Assembly: GCA_900551295.1 (NCBI GenBank)
Contig: URVJ01000022.1
Span: 1 to 38,062 of the forward strand
DNA from: an uncultured Eubacteriales bacterium
GTDB taxonomy: Bacteria > Bacillota > Clostridia > Oscillospirales > CAG-382
DNA: 38,062 bases
Direction: 5' to 3'
Shown here: positions 24,312-32,431 of the stretch, piece by piece
Numbering within the stretch: the stretch's first letter is position 1
Layout of the letters: each line of letters opens with the position of its first letter
Translations under genes and position numbers: made by a program
Notes under the pieces: generated by a model
What the model saw: the letters and a program-made list of their open reading frames with translations, nothing else
Told to the model about the DNA's origin: nothing
The model's database searches: none

Positions 24312-24498
24312 ATGACAAAAGTAACACTGTTTGGCGGCGCGATACGCCTTATCGGATACGGGAACGCAGTACCGGAGCTTCTCAGCAAGGAATTTGATGT
24401 CTTTCAGCCTGCCGACACCCGAGGACGAATATGTAAGCAATATGTCAAGAATTGCGGATATTATGACTGCGCTCTGCGAAAAGGTGAATTTTGCGTAA
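24312..24498 (+). pseudogene. SGNH/GDSL-family hydrolase, heavily deleted
   Basis: The frame from ATG 24312 (GAGAGGA upstream) reads MTKVTLFGGAIRLIGYGNAV and PELLSKEFDVFQPAD, a GDSL/SGNH esterase start. The family expects FGDSIR, with the nucleophile Ser, but here it is FGGAIR, so the active site is lost. After 24415 the family's middle part is missing, and another frame continues as TPEDEYVSNMSRIADIMTAL to a stop at 24496. About 30-40 internal residues and the whole C-terminal half with the catalytic Asp/His are gone. Clearly non-functional. Confidence 0.75.
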
Positions 24499-24502
24499 GC
24501 CA

Positions 24503-24531
24503 TTGAAAAATTCGGCAGGATATGATATACT
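24503..24531 (+). promoter_or_regulatory. Promoter of the 24559 gene
   Basis: TTGAAA (24503-24508), 17-base spacer, TATACT (24526-24531), 27 bases before the ATG at 24559. Confidence 0.75.
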
Positions 24532-24558
24532 GAAAAAAACACTGATCGAGGTAAAATT

Positions 24559-26067
24559 ATGAATCTTGTAACTATTATGAATTTTGTTCGCGGCGTAGAA
24601 CCGCGCAACCCCAATATGGATTTGCTTGAACCTGTTGTAAATCAGATTGCCCTAAACAAAAAGTACGGTTTTGACAACACGTTTTTGCTCCAGTACGACG
24701 CGCTGATCGATCCGAAGTTCCGCGACGTGTTTTTGGCTGAGCGCGACGGGCATATGGAGCTTGGAATCTGGATCGAAGTAGTCAAGCCGCTTGTTGAAAA
24801 GGTCGGAATAGAGTGGCGCGGCAGACCGGGCTTTGCATGGGATTGGTACGTCGATCCGGGATTTCTGCCGTCATATACGCATGATCAGAAAATTGCAATA
24901 ATTGACGAATTTATGGAAAGGTTTTGCGAAACCTTCGGCAGTTATCCGAAATCTGTCGGTTCGTGGCTGCTTGACATTGATTCGGTAAAGTATATGACCG
25001 AGAAGTATAAAATCGAATATTTCGGAATTTGCCGCGAACAGCTTGCGGTAGACGCATATACACTTTGGGGCGGTCCGTATAACCAGCCGTACTATCCGTC
25101 GGTAAACAATATTCTCTGTCCGGCTCAGACAAAGGAAAATCAGGTGAATGCGCCTGTGTTCAGACTGCTCGGAATAGAGCCTATCCGCGGCTACAATGAG
25201 GCTCGCTACGCAAAAGCTCCCGAATGCGCCGGCTGCGCAACCATGGAGCCGTATTGGAAGTACGGAAAGACAAAGGATTATATGGAGTGGTTCTTTAAAA
25301 CATATTTTGAAAACGAGAACATGGGAATCGCTTATACGCAGATAGGTCAGGAAAACAGTTTCGGCTGGGCGGGCATAAAAGACGGCTTGGAACTGCAGCT
25401 TGAGCTTATCAAAAAATATGCCGATTCGGGCAAAATTCAGGTTGTCAAAACGAGCGAAGCGGGACGCCTGTTCTCCGAAGCAAATAAGCTTACGCCTCCG
25501 GCCGCTCTTACGGCAGACACCGATCCTGCGGGCGAACACAAATACAAGTCGTTTTGGTATACAAGCAAAAATTACCGCGCCAACGTCTTTTTCGACGGAG
25601 AAAGCTTGTATTTCCGCGACATTCAGAAGTTCAATGAGCTTTACCGCGAACGGTATCTTGACGAGCCGTGCCGCAAATGGGACGCGGTATACGACAACTT
25701 GCCTGTGGCAGACGAACGCGTCTGGAGTTCGGAAAAGGATTCGCACGAGGCAGGAGTGGATTTTGACGGGAAATTTGCTTTTGACAGTGTTGAACGCGAC
25801 GGCAATGCGCTTATTGTAAAGGCACATTCCGATGACTTGAAAAAGAAAGTTCTTATCCGCATGGACGAAGAAAGCATAACGGTTTCAGGCGACGCAAAGC
25901 TTATCTGGCGTTTCGGAAAGTTTACGGACTTTAAAGCCGTAAATAACGGCGTTGAATTTGTGCATAACGGTTTTAATTACCGCGTCGGCGTCGGCGGAAA
26001 TACGGCTGCAAGCGAAAATAATCTTGTTCTTTCGGGCGAAAAGATCGTTTTTGAAATGGCGGAATAA
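24559..26067 (+). CDS. Large protein of unidentified family, glycoside hydrolase/deacetylase-like barrel
   Basis: This 502-residue protein has no signal peptide. GAGGT lies 7 bases before the ATG. Residues 1-320 look like an alpha/beta barrel of the glycoside-hydrolase/polysaccharide-deacetylase kind: LGIWIEVVKPLVEKVGI, FAWDWYVDPGFLPSYTHDQK, SVGSWLLDIDSVKYMTEKY, then IAYTQIGQENSFGWAGI. Acidic and Trp/Tyr-rich clusters would suit a carbohydrate site. Residues about 330-502 look like a beta-rich domain. I cannot name the family or substrate. It replaces or outlives the broken SGNH hydrolase just upstream. Its frame is intact and codon use matches the other chromosomal genes. Confidence 0.75.
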   Translation: MNLVTIMNFVRGVEPRNPNMDLLEPVVNQIALNKKYGFDNTFLLQYDALIDPKFRDVFLAERDGHMELGIWIEVVKPLVEKVGIEWRGRPGFAWDWYVDPGFLPSYTHDQKIAIIDEFMERFCETFGSYPKSVGSWLLDIDSVKYMTEKYKIEYFGICREQLAVDAYTLWGGPYNQPYYPSVNNILCPAQTKENQVNAPVFRLLGIEPIRGYNEARYAKAPECAGCATMEPYWKYGKTKDYMEWFFKTYFENENMGIAYTQIGQENSFGWAGIKDGLELQLELIKKYADSGKIQVVKTSEAGRLFSEANKLTPPAALTADTDPAGEHKYKSFWYTSKNYRANVFFDGESLYFRDIQKFNELYRERYLDEPCRKWDAVYDNLPVADERVWSSEKDSHEAGVDFDGKFAFDSVERDGNALIVKAHSDDLKKKVLIRMDEESITVSGDAKLIWRFGKFTDFKAVNNGVEFVHNGFNYRVGVGGNTAASENNLVLSGEKIVFEMAE

Positions 26068-26433
26068 AAGAAAGTCGATTTGAAAAGGCTGATAACATAT
26101 CTGATAAAGATGTGCTGTCGGTCTTTTTGGACGTTCATGTATAGATTCGCGCGCCATGCTTGTTTCCTATAACGGAAAAGAGCTTGTGTTTACGGTCGGA
26201 AGCGGTTAACGGTCGGGAACAGGATTGGGGCTAACCGATAGCGATTAATGCCGCAAATAACAGGCAGAAAAGGTGTTGAAAATTTATATAATGCTATTGA
26301 TTTTCTGAAAGGAGAAGGACTGATAAGCTCAAGCTGACAATGGAACAGTTCCGAAATATCAAGGATGAGCAGACAGCTCGTATATTGGAAAGTTATTTAA
26401 CAAGCAAGTTTTCCTTAAAGGAAAAAAGTGTGA
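26068..26433. other. Degenerate intergenic region at the element boundary
   Basis: No intact gene. Short protein-like stretches appear in changing frames: SRAMLVSYNGKELVFTVGSG ending at 26209, NLYNAIDFLKGEGLISSS around 26283-26334, and MEQFRNIKDEQTARILESYL from 26340. These look like decayed gene pieces rather than new coding sequence. Confidence 0.4.
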
Positions 26434-26577
26434 AAGTGCGGACGAGTGGCTATTGTCGATAAGGTTATTGTCCGCACCCCTGTGTCATTCTCTTTCATTC
26501 TGATTAACGGAATGGAATTTGCGATTGACGGGAGAGAATACAGCGATGGTCGCAAATTCAAAACAAGAGAATACTAA
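26434..26577 (+). pseudogene. C-terminal remnant of a serine recombinase-like gene
   Basis: An open stretch of 47 codons without a start encodes VAIVDKVIVRTPVSFSFILI then NGMEFAIDGREYSDGRKFKT and REY stop. The pattern "V-DKV-V-...-F.F.-NGME" resembles the tail of large serine recombinases. It points toward the intact recombinase on the other strand and is not a copy of it. It may be the relic of an earlier element in the same site. Confidence 0.4.
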
Positions 26578-26581
26578 ACGC

Positions 26582-26610
26582 AGAAAACCGCCATTTCGGC
26601 GGTTTTCTTT
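26582..26610. terminator. Bidirectional terminator at the left end of the element
   Basis: AGAAAACCGCC (26582-26592) pairs perfectly with GGCGGTTTTCT (26598-26608) around a 5-base loop. It separates the chromosomal side from the leftward recombinase gene, whose stop is at 26620. Confidence 0.8.
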
Positions 26611-26619
26611 GTATCTGAG

Positions 26620-28299
26620 TTATTTCCTATCTTCACGACATAGTAGCACGCAACACTCAACGGTATTACCTTTTTCCCACAAAAGCCGCCTTACCTCTTG
26701 ACCATCCCGATATATTGGGAAATTAAACTCTATCGACTTCAAAGGCTGCTCTGACTCCCCGTTTGGATATATCTGAATTTCTTTTATGAGATAAGTAATA
26801 AGGCTTTTCTTTTCCTCGTCACTTATTATATCATAGAGCTTTCCGAAATTCAGCATAAGCTTGTAAATATTGTCCAGAGTGATTGTTTCCATTTCGATAG
26901 AACTTTTTCTCAGCTTTGCATCTTCAATCCGTTCTTCCAACTCTACAATCGTATCATACAAGGCATCAAGTCTTAAAGTCATATCGTGAATTTTTCTTTC
27001 TCTGAAGCGGGTATCAACAGGCAGATTATCAATTTCTCTCTCCAGACGTGCTTTGTTCAAATCAACTTCTTTCAGTTTACTCTCGTAATTGGCAAGTTCC
27101 TTATCAATAGCTGTTGTATCGGTCTGTACGCCAATACGCTTTTCAATCTCTTTTGCAAAATACTTATCGCTTACCAATTCCTTAACAGCTTCAATTACAA
27201 GTGGCTCAATATCTGTTTTTCTCAGAGATGCCTTATAGTCACAATGATGTCCTCGTTCCTGCTTATTTCTGCCGCAAATATAATAGTAAACCTCTTTGTA
27301 TGTGCCATCTTTATTTGTCCAAGCGTGTTTGTTCGTATACATTGAACTTCCACAAAGGGGACACTTTAATATCCCCGTCAAAAGGTGTGACCTATCCTTA
27401 CCGATTTTGGATGGCTGTTTAATTCCTGTTGCCATACGCTTTGCGTGAACCTTTTGCCACAATTCCTCGCTGATAATTCCTTCATGTTGTCCATCTTCCA
27501 GAATGTAATCCTCTGCATGAACCTGCTTATATTCATTTTTTGTACCTTTTACCTTTTCTCGTGTTCTTCTGCCATAAGCAATCTTTCCACAATAAACAGG
27601 ATTGTCTAATATCAACCGTATAAAATGACTGCTCCAAGTTTCCAATGTGCCGTTCTGACGAGGTATCTTCTTTATACCTTGAAGATTAAGATATTTTGCT
27701 ACTCCGCCAAGTCCTATATCAGAATTAGCAAATTTATCAAATATAATTCTGATTGCTTCAGCTTCCGTTTCTTCTATCAAGAGCTGATTGTCTTTCAGAT
27801 AATATCCGTATGGTGCAAATCCACCATTCCACCCACCTTGTCGTGCTTTTTCTCTCCGTCCATTCATTGTCTGTTCAATGATATTTTCTCTTTCTATTTC
27901 TGCAACCGCAGACAAAACAGAGATTAAAAGTTTTCCACTTGTCTGTGACGAGTCAATTCCTTCTTCAATACAAATAAGATTTATTCCATAAGATTGTACA
28001 AACTCTAATGAATTTAGAATATCCGCTGCATTTCTTCCGAAACGGGAAAGTTTATAAACCAGAATATAGTCTATCTCCAATCCGTTTTTTATATCGGAAA
28101 GCATTTTCTTAAATGCAGGTCGTCCTTCAATAGATTTTCCTGATTTACCTGCATCCTCATAGATACCGACAATTTCCATTTCTTCTCGGTCAGCAAATCG
28201 TTTTAATCCGTTTTTTTGTCCTTCAAGGCTATATCCGTCTACCTGCATTTCGGTACTTACTCTCGGATACAGGACACATTTCTTTCCTTCTCTGTTCAT
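26620..28299 (-). CDS. Large serine recombinase (integrase) of the element
   Basis: 559 residues: a resolvase catalytic domain (about 6-150) with nucleophile Ser15 in YPRVSTEMQ and the VYKLSRFGR segment; a recombinase domain (about 165-290); a zinc ribbon (about 310-360, CPLCGSSM ... CGRNKQERGHHC); and a coiled-coil segment (about 380-450). Such enzymes integrate and excise the element by a 2-bp staggered cut at att sites, as TndX does for Tn5397. Length fits that group (about 530-560). GGAGGTGGT lies just before the ATG. It is the terminal gene, transcribed toward the element end and closed by a terminator. Confidence 0.93.
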   Translation of the reverse strand: MNREGKKCVLYPRVSTEMQVDGYSLEGQKNGLKRFADREEMEIVGIYEDAGKSGKSIEGRPAFKKMLSDIKNGLEIDYILVYKLSRFGRNAADILNSLEFVQSYGINLICIEEGIDSSQTSGKLLISVLSAVAEIERENIIEQTMNGRREKARQGGWNGGFAPYGYYLKDNQLLIEETEAEAIRIIFDKFANSDIGLGGVAKYLNLQGIKKIPRQNGTLETWSSHFIRLILDNPVYCGKIAYGRRTREKVKGTKNEYKQVHAEDYILEDGQHEGIISEELWQKVHAKRMATGIKQPSKIGKDRSHLLTGILKCPLCGSSMYTNKHAWTNKDGTYKEVYYYICGRNKQERGHHCDYKASLRKTDIEPLVIEAVKELVSDKYFAKEIEKRIGVQTDTTAIDKELANYESKLKEVDLNKARLEREIDNLPVDTRFRERKIHDMTLRLDALYDTIVELEERIEDAKLRKSSIEMETITLDNIYKLMLNFGKLYDIISDEEKKSLITYLIKEIQIYPNGESEQPLKSIEFNFPIYRDGQEVRRLLWEKGNTVECCVLLCREDRK

Positions 28300-28341
28300 C
28301 GTACCACCTCCATAATTTTATAGGGAAATGTGATATGTAAG

Positions 28342-28360
28342 GCTGCGTAACTTACGCAGC
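28342..28360. repeat. 19-bp near-perfect palindrome
   Basis: GCTGCGTAACTTACGCAGC is nine bases, one central base, then the exact inverted nine. It covers the stop codon of the 50-codon ORF and lies about 40 bases before the recombinase start. There is no T tract, so it is not an intrinsic terminator. It may be an operator controlling the recombinase, or an RNA hairpin. Confidence 0.65.
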
Positions 28361-28504
28361 ACAATCCAATTCTTGCAAAACTGTCTTTCCGTATTTTTCA
28401 ACTATCTGCACCATAACATTGATAAATGAATTAAATACTTCGTTTTCATCTTTCATCTGTTCATTTTGCAATTCTGGATTTTGGATATAGTTTTCATTTC
28501 CCAT
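28352..28504 (-). CDS. Small acidic protein, 50 residues, next to the recombinase
   Basis: The frame starts at ATG 28504 with GGAGGT 7 bases upstream. The protein is polar and Asn/Gln/Glu-rich for the first 20 residues (MGNENYIQNPELQNEQ), then an amphipathic helix VFNSFINVMVQIVEKYGKTV and an end QELDCAA. No family is recognised. It lies directly upstream of the recombinase gene, and a small protein in that position could be an excision (directionality) factor, a regulator or a toxin partner. This is inference only. The good ribosome site and tight context make coding likely. Confidence 0.6.
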   Translation of the reverse strand: MGNENYIQNPELQNEQMKDENEVFNSFINVMVQIVEKYGKTVLQELDCAA

Positions 28505-28529
28505 AATGAGTACCTCCGCTATAAAACAA

Positions 28530-28563
28530 GCGGCTGTACTCTAAATTATAGAAATACAGCCGC
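28530..28563. terminator. Bidirectional hairpin terminator between MazF gene and the 50-codon ORF
   Basis: GCGGCTGTA (28530-28538) pairs perfectly with TACAGCCGC (28555-28563). Ts follow on both strands (ATTTTT on +, TTGTTTTAT on -). It would limit read-through from the toxin gene into the ORF/recombinase pair. Confidence 0.75.
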
Positions 28564-28601
28564 ATTTTTACCAATGTGCAAATTTATCGTTCTCGTCCCT
28601 T

Positions 28602-28973
28602 TTACACATCTGTTGCCTTCATTTTCTCCAATGCAACACTAATGGCAAGAGCCTTATCAACCCTTGCCACTATATCGTCTGGTATCATTCCCAAATACTG
28701 CCTTAGTCGCTGCTTATCAATCGTTCTTACCTGTTCAAGCAAAATGATTGAGTTCTTATCCAAACCTTCAAAATCATTGATTAAAGTGTGTGTCGGCAAT
28801 TTTGCTTTAGTGTGTATTCGGCTTGTGATGGGTGCGACAATGACCGTAGGGCTATGCTTATTGCCGACATCGTTTGAAATGATAAGTACAGGTCTTGTTC
28901 CGCCTTGCTCCGAGCCGATAACAGGATTTAGATTTGCGTAGTAAATATCTCCACGCTTGATTTTTCTTTCCAT
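28602..28973 (-). CDS. mazF: MazF/PemK-family endoribonuclease toxin
   Basis: This 123-residue protein has the MazF fold: KRGDIYYANLNPVIGSEQGG then TRPVLIISNDVGN (about residues 6-40, with the loop that holds the catalytic Arg), VAPITSRIHTKAKLPTHTLI, and SIILLEQVRTIDKQRL with the conserved Thr. MazF proteins cut mRNA at short sequences. No MazE-type antitoxin gene lies upstream or downstream; the only small neighbour is the unrelated 50-codon ORF beyond a terminator. GGGAGGTC precedes the ATG. In an element like this it may act for maintenance or be regulated by another means. Confidence 0.92.
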   Translation of the reverse strand: MERKIKRGDIYYANLNPVIGSEQGGTRPVLIISNDVGNKHSPTVIVAPITSRIHTKAKLPTHTLINDFEGLDKNSIILLEQVRTIDKQRLRQYLGMIPDDIVARVDKALAISVALEKMKATDV

Positions 28974-29557
28974 TATGTTTGACCTCCCAGATTTATTTAG
29001 GCAGGTATGTTCTGCCTATGTAGGCAGCCAAACAAAAGGAAGTATTTAAGGTCGGGAGAGTATAAGCAAAATCTCTGTTCCTATGACTACCTTTTATCTG
29101 GCTTTATGATAGGAGCATTTCAATTTGTCCTCGACACCCCGAAATGCTATGGGAAGTCGCCAAATGGTCAGCAGCGAACTGACACCACGGGAGTTCCACC
29201 CCAACTGTCGTTCTGACAGAGCCGCCCTCATTGCCTGCGACGGTTTTTTCACGCTCGGGCTGTGACTGGACGGGAGTATCATTATCCTCTTTGTGGGTTA
29301 TGGCGAAATCGGGAGCTGCCCGATATTTTGAGTCGGTAAAGATAGGCTCACCACCTTTCAATCGCTCGCTGCCGCTTGGCAGGTCGTGGCGTACCGCTGC
29401 ACACGCTTATGCTCATCACAATCACAAAGAGAAAGTATTTGGCGAATGGGTATTCATTTGTCAAGGAGCAATCCCGTTTTCGCCACACAAAGGAAAACAG
29501 GGCAAGAGTTTTTTGTCCTCTCACCCTGTAGCCCGTGGGAATATTCAATTTTCCCCT
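28974..29557. other. 584-base region without a convincing gene
   Basis: Frames on both strands are open in places (for example 29104-29361 leftward, TTG start, protein-like KGGEPIFTDSKYRAAPDF) but lack a ribosome site and any recognised motif. The GC-richer composition between AT-rich genes, with scattered short inverted repeats, could mean a decayed gene or a cis-acting region. Nothing specific is supported. Confidence 0.35.
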
Positions 29558-29986
29558 CTACTCAAAAAACTTTTTTAATTTTTCTTTGAGCCTATCCATT
29601 CTTCTGTAAACAGCTTTTTCAGTAATATCCAGATACACCGCAATTTCACGGGTTGAATATCCTTGTATCTTCATCAAAGCAATCTGCAATGTAAGCCTGT
29701 CCACCTTAATCAAAACTTGATAGAGGTGCTGATTTTCGATGCTGTCCAGAAAATCCTCAACCGTTTTGACTTCGGGCTGTGTAGTATCTTCAGCAAGCTC
29801 GTCAAGATATGTACCTGTTTCCTGCACTCGCTGATAATACCGTCTGTCTGAATTAAAAATCGCCCAATCGTGAATACGGAGCTGTTCTATATCGTCCTCA
29901 GTAACGCCTAAGTTCCGCAACTGCTTTTCCTCGGCTTCTTTCCAGAGCCGCCATTTCTTTTCTTCTTTGGCTTTGTTGTATGCCAT
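29558..29986 (-). CDS. Sigma-70-like (region 4) regulator of the element
   Basis: This 142-residue protein starts at ATG 29986 (GGAGG 7 bases upstream). The charged N-terminal half (KAKEEKKWRLWKEAEEKQLR) is followed by a C-terminal HTH (about 105-140: LQIALMKIQGYSTREIAVYL DITEKAVYRRMDRLKEKLKK) typical of sigma-70 region 4 proteins of Tn916-like elements. It probably directs RNA polymerase to element promoters or works as an HTH activator. The upstream inverted repeat 29999-30025 may be involved in its control. Confidence 0.82.
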   Translation of the reverse strand: MAYNKAKEEKKWRLWKEAEEKQLRNLGVTEDDIEQLRIHDWAIFNSDRRYYQRVQETGTYLDELAEDTTQPEVKTVEDFLDSIENQHLYQVLIKVDRLTLQIALMKIQGYSTREIAVYLDITEKAVYRRMDRLKEKLKKFFE

Positions 29987-29998
29987 ATCGTTTCCTCC

Positions 29999-30025
29999 AA
30001 TCTGAATTTTTGAAAAATCCAGATT
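29999..30025. repeat. Inverted repeat at the sigma-like gene's ribosome site
   Basis: AATCTG..TTTTT (from 29999) and its near-complement ending CAGATT at 30025 form an imperfect hairpin just upstream of the GGAGG. It could hide the ribosome site or act as an operator. Confidence 0.45.
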
Positions 30026-30261
30026 GGCAGGCGGTGAACGGCAACCGACAGAAAAGCAAAAAGCCGCAAAGGTACTAAGACCTCTACGGCAATAAGCGTA
30101 AGCATATCTATAATTAAGAGATGTAATCTCTACTTGTAAAATGTAAGAGTGCCACGAGTGAGTGATGATTTTTTCTAAAAGATAATCTTCACTCCACTGT
30201 GACACTCCGTAAATAGTAGCTGCTTCTGATGAGCAGCATTGCGGTCATATTCGACCATCGC

Positions 30262-30300
30262 ATAAAAAAATTCCTCCAAACTCGAAAACGGGTTCGGAGG
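30262..30300 (-). terminator. Terminator of the ABC cargo operon
   Basis: On the - strand CCTCC...CCCG (from 30300) pairs with CGAG...GGAGG (to 30273) through a TTTT loop in a stem of about 11 bp, followed by seven Ts (A run 30264-30270). Confidence 0.75.
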
Positions 30301-30333
30301 GAAGTTGAATTTTCGTCTGGGCGTGTTTATACT

Positions 30334-30368
30334 GCCCACCAAAGCACCGTTTTTTTTATTTGGTGGGC
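30334..30368. repeat. 10-bp perfect inverted repeat downstream of the permease gene
   Basis: GCCCACCAAA (30334-30343) and TTTGGTGGGC (30359-30368) are separated by a T-rich loop. There is no T tract after it on either strand, so it is an mRNA end hairpin or a leftover insertion end rather than a standard terminator. Confidence 0.55.
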
Positions 30369-30391
30369 TTGCTTCATATTGATTTTAAAGC

Positions 30392-31468
30392 TTATCTTAC
30401 TTGATGTTTTGAAAATGCCTTATGGGAAATGATTGAACCTATTACTACTAAAGCAATCGCAACAGGAATAGACCATACTGCATAAAGCATACCATTGTGC
30501 ATTTGTTCAACAGACATTATGGAAATATACTGTGAATAGAAAAGGGGCATCAGCACAATAATTCGATATAATGCACTTGTTTCAGAGATAGGAAGCATTA
30601 TCGGTATCACATGAATAGCTGCTGAAATTACAAACGCTATCATTTGACTTTTACAAACAGCAGACAGAATTAAAACTATTCCTGTTACACTGATTGCACT
30701 CATAAACGCCAACAGGATTTGATACTTTAATACTGTTCCGCAACTAATATTAAACGGAATATACCCTTCTAAAAAATCTATTGGAGCAAAAAGGATAGAG
30801 CAGTCCAGCCCCTCTGTTCCATAAATAGCAACCGCAATAAGCAAATTGAAAATAACAACCAAAGTCGTTATGAAAACGGCTGAAAGTAAACTTGCTAATA
30901 CTTTTGCTGTGGCACATTTTGTCTTTCCGTATTTACTTGTCAAAATAATGTTATCCACTCCACCATACTCGCCAGAGAAAACAGGAGCAATTAGCAAAAT
31001 AATTACTAATGAAAGGACAATAAAAATCTTCGCCATATTTTGGCTTGTACTAAGCCAACCGTTTACATACCCAACTTTTATTTCTTTATCGCCAAATACA
31101 TCTGCTACGCTTAACCCGTTCCAATTTCCATCTATATCAGCAAAATGGGAGAATACAGAAGACTGCAAAGCATTTTGATAAATGTATTTTGCGTTCATTC
31201 CATGTAAATCTTGAGTAGGCTTAAACTCAGACATCATCTGCTGTACTTTATTGTCAGTTAACTTTCCCTCATACTTCAATGCAATTTGCTTATCAATTTC
31301 TACCGCAGCTTTTCCAGTTTCCTCTGCACCGTTTCCGTCAAATGCGTACATACTGTGAAGCGTGGAAAAAGACAGTATCAAGGACAATAGTAATACGGCA
31401 GCAACAGAAATAACCGCAAAGCGTTTTGTCAATATTTTTCGTAATTCAAACTTGATTAGATTTTTCAT
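30392..31468 (-). CDS. ABC-2-type transporter permease (cargo)
   Basis: This 358-residue protein has a first membrane helix (about 18-35), a large extracellular loop (about 36-140, polar, with KYEGKLTDNKVQQMMSEF) and five further helices (about 145-350). It pairs with the ATPase encoded just upstream; the stop and start overlap (TAATG), so the two are co-translated. The single permease with an extracellular loop of about 100 residues and the adjacent two-component system resemble peptide- or bacitracin-type immunity/export pumps. The actual substrate is unknown. Confidence 0.85.
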   Translation of the reverse strand: MKNLIKFELRKILTKRFAVISVAAVLLLSLILSFSTLHSMYAFDGNGAEETGKAAVEIDKQIALKYEGKLTDNKVQQMMSEFKPTQDLHGMNAKYIYQNALQSSVFSHFADIDGNWNGLSVADVFGDKEIKVGYVNGWLSTSQNMAKIFIVLSLVIILLIAPVFSGEYGGVDNIILTSKYGKTKCATAKVLASLLSAVFITTLVVIFNLLIAVAIYGTEGLDCSILFAPIDFLEGYIPFNISCGTVLKYQILLAFMSAISVTGIVLILSAVCKSQMIAFVISAAIHVIPIMLPISETSALYRIIVLMPLFYSQYISIMSVEQMHNGMLYAVWSIPVAIALVVIGSIISHKAFSKHQVR

Positions 31469-32340
31469 TATTCGTTCACTCCTTTAAAATAGAATAGATA
31501 CAAATCCTCTAATGTAGGTTCTACCTTTATCGCATTTTCCATAGGCGACTGTTCAGAAATCACACGCAGAACCGTACAATTATTTTCAATGTTTCGCAAA
31601 TTGCTTATATTCAGAGTTTCAGAATATTGCTCCGCACGACTGGTCGGAACTGTACATTCCCATACCTGTCCGTCAATTTCTGTGGTAATTTCCTGCGTTT
31701 TTCCAAAATGGAGAATCTGACCGTCTTTCATCATAATAATGTCCTCAGCAATAAACTCGACATCAGAAACAATGTGCGTAGAGAGAATAACTATTCTATC
31801 TTTAGAAAATGCACTAATCAGATTACGAAAACGGACACGCTCTTTTGGGTCAAGACCTGCTGTCGGCTCATCTAAAATTAAGATGCGTGGATTATTCAAC
31901 ATCGCCTGTGCAATACCTAAACGTTGTTTCATACCACCAGAGAAAGTTTTGATTTTGAGGTTTCTTTTCTCTGCTAAATCAACAGCTTCCAACAATTCTG
32001 TTGCTTTCTTATGAGCTTGTTTTTCACTCAGTCCTTTTAATGCCGCAACATACATAAGGAAATCCCAAGCTGTAAAGTCTGGATAATATCCAAACTGTTG
32101 CGGTAAATATCCCAATAAATTACGGTACTTCTCTCCGAGTACAGATATGTTTTTCCCATCCAAAGTAATTTTCCCAGAGGTCGGTGTCTGAATATCGCAG
32201 AGTAACCGCATAAGGGTAGTTTTTCCCGCACCATTTGCACCAAGCAAACCGTAAACGCCATTTGATAATGAGAGGTTCAAATGGTTTACGGCTGTTTTTG
32301 AGCCATATTGCTTTGTTAGTTGAATTGCTTTAAGTTCCAT
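31468..32340 (-). CDS. ABC transporter ATPase (cargo, BcrA/immunity type)
   Basis: This 290-residue protein has Walker A GANGAGKTT near residue 38, Q-loop LPQQFGYYPDFTAWDFLMYV, signature FSGGMKQRLGIAQAML, Walker B RILILDEPTAGLDP and switch His STHIVSD, followed by a C-terminal extension of about 80 residues common in drug/bacteriocin-immunity ATPases. The ATG at 32340 has AAAGGAG upstream. A terminator-like hairpin lies between the kinase gene and this gene, so expression needs its own promoter or read-through. Confidence 0.92.
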   Translation of the reverse strand: MELKAIQLTKQYGSKTAVNHLNLSLSNGVYGLLGANGAGKTTLMRLLCDIQTPTSGKITLDGKNISVLGEKYRNLLGYLPQQFGYYPDFTAWDFLMYVAALKGLSEKQAHKKATELLEAVDLAEKRNLKIKTFSGGMKQRLGIAQAMLNNPRILILDEPTAGLDPKERVRFRNLISAFSKDRIVILSTHIVSDVEFIAEDIIMMKDGQILHFGKTQEITTEIDGQVWECTVPTSRAEQYSETLNISNLRNIENNCTVLRVISEQSPMENAIKVEPTLEDLYLFYFKGVNE

Positions 32341-32368
32341 ATCAAAAACTCCTTTCGTCTTAGGGAGC

Positions 32369-32404
32369 AAAAAAATACTCTCCATGTGTTTACATAGAGA
32401 GTAT
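32369..32404 (-). terminator. Terminator/attenuator between kinase gene and ABC genes
   Basis: ATACTCTC (32375-32382) pairs with GAGAGTAT (32397-32404), extended inward by ATGT/ACAT, and is followed on the - strand by seven Ts. It lies 28 bases after the kinase stop and 29 bases before the ATPase start. Confidence 0.8.
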
Positions 32405-32431
32405 AGAATGCAATTTTCTACTTTTTATCTA

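Noticed and set aside
24871..25827. Leftward open frame (318 codons) opposite the 24559 gene
   Set aside because: The rightward gene has promoter, ribosome site and protein-like sequence; the antisense frame has none of these.
26436..26477. 8-bp inverted repeat GTGCGGAC/GTCCGCAC as a possible end of the mobile element
   Set aside because: It falls inside the recombinase-like remnant, and serine-recombinase elements do not need terminal inverted repeats. It is more likely a chance pairing.
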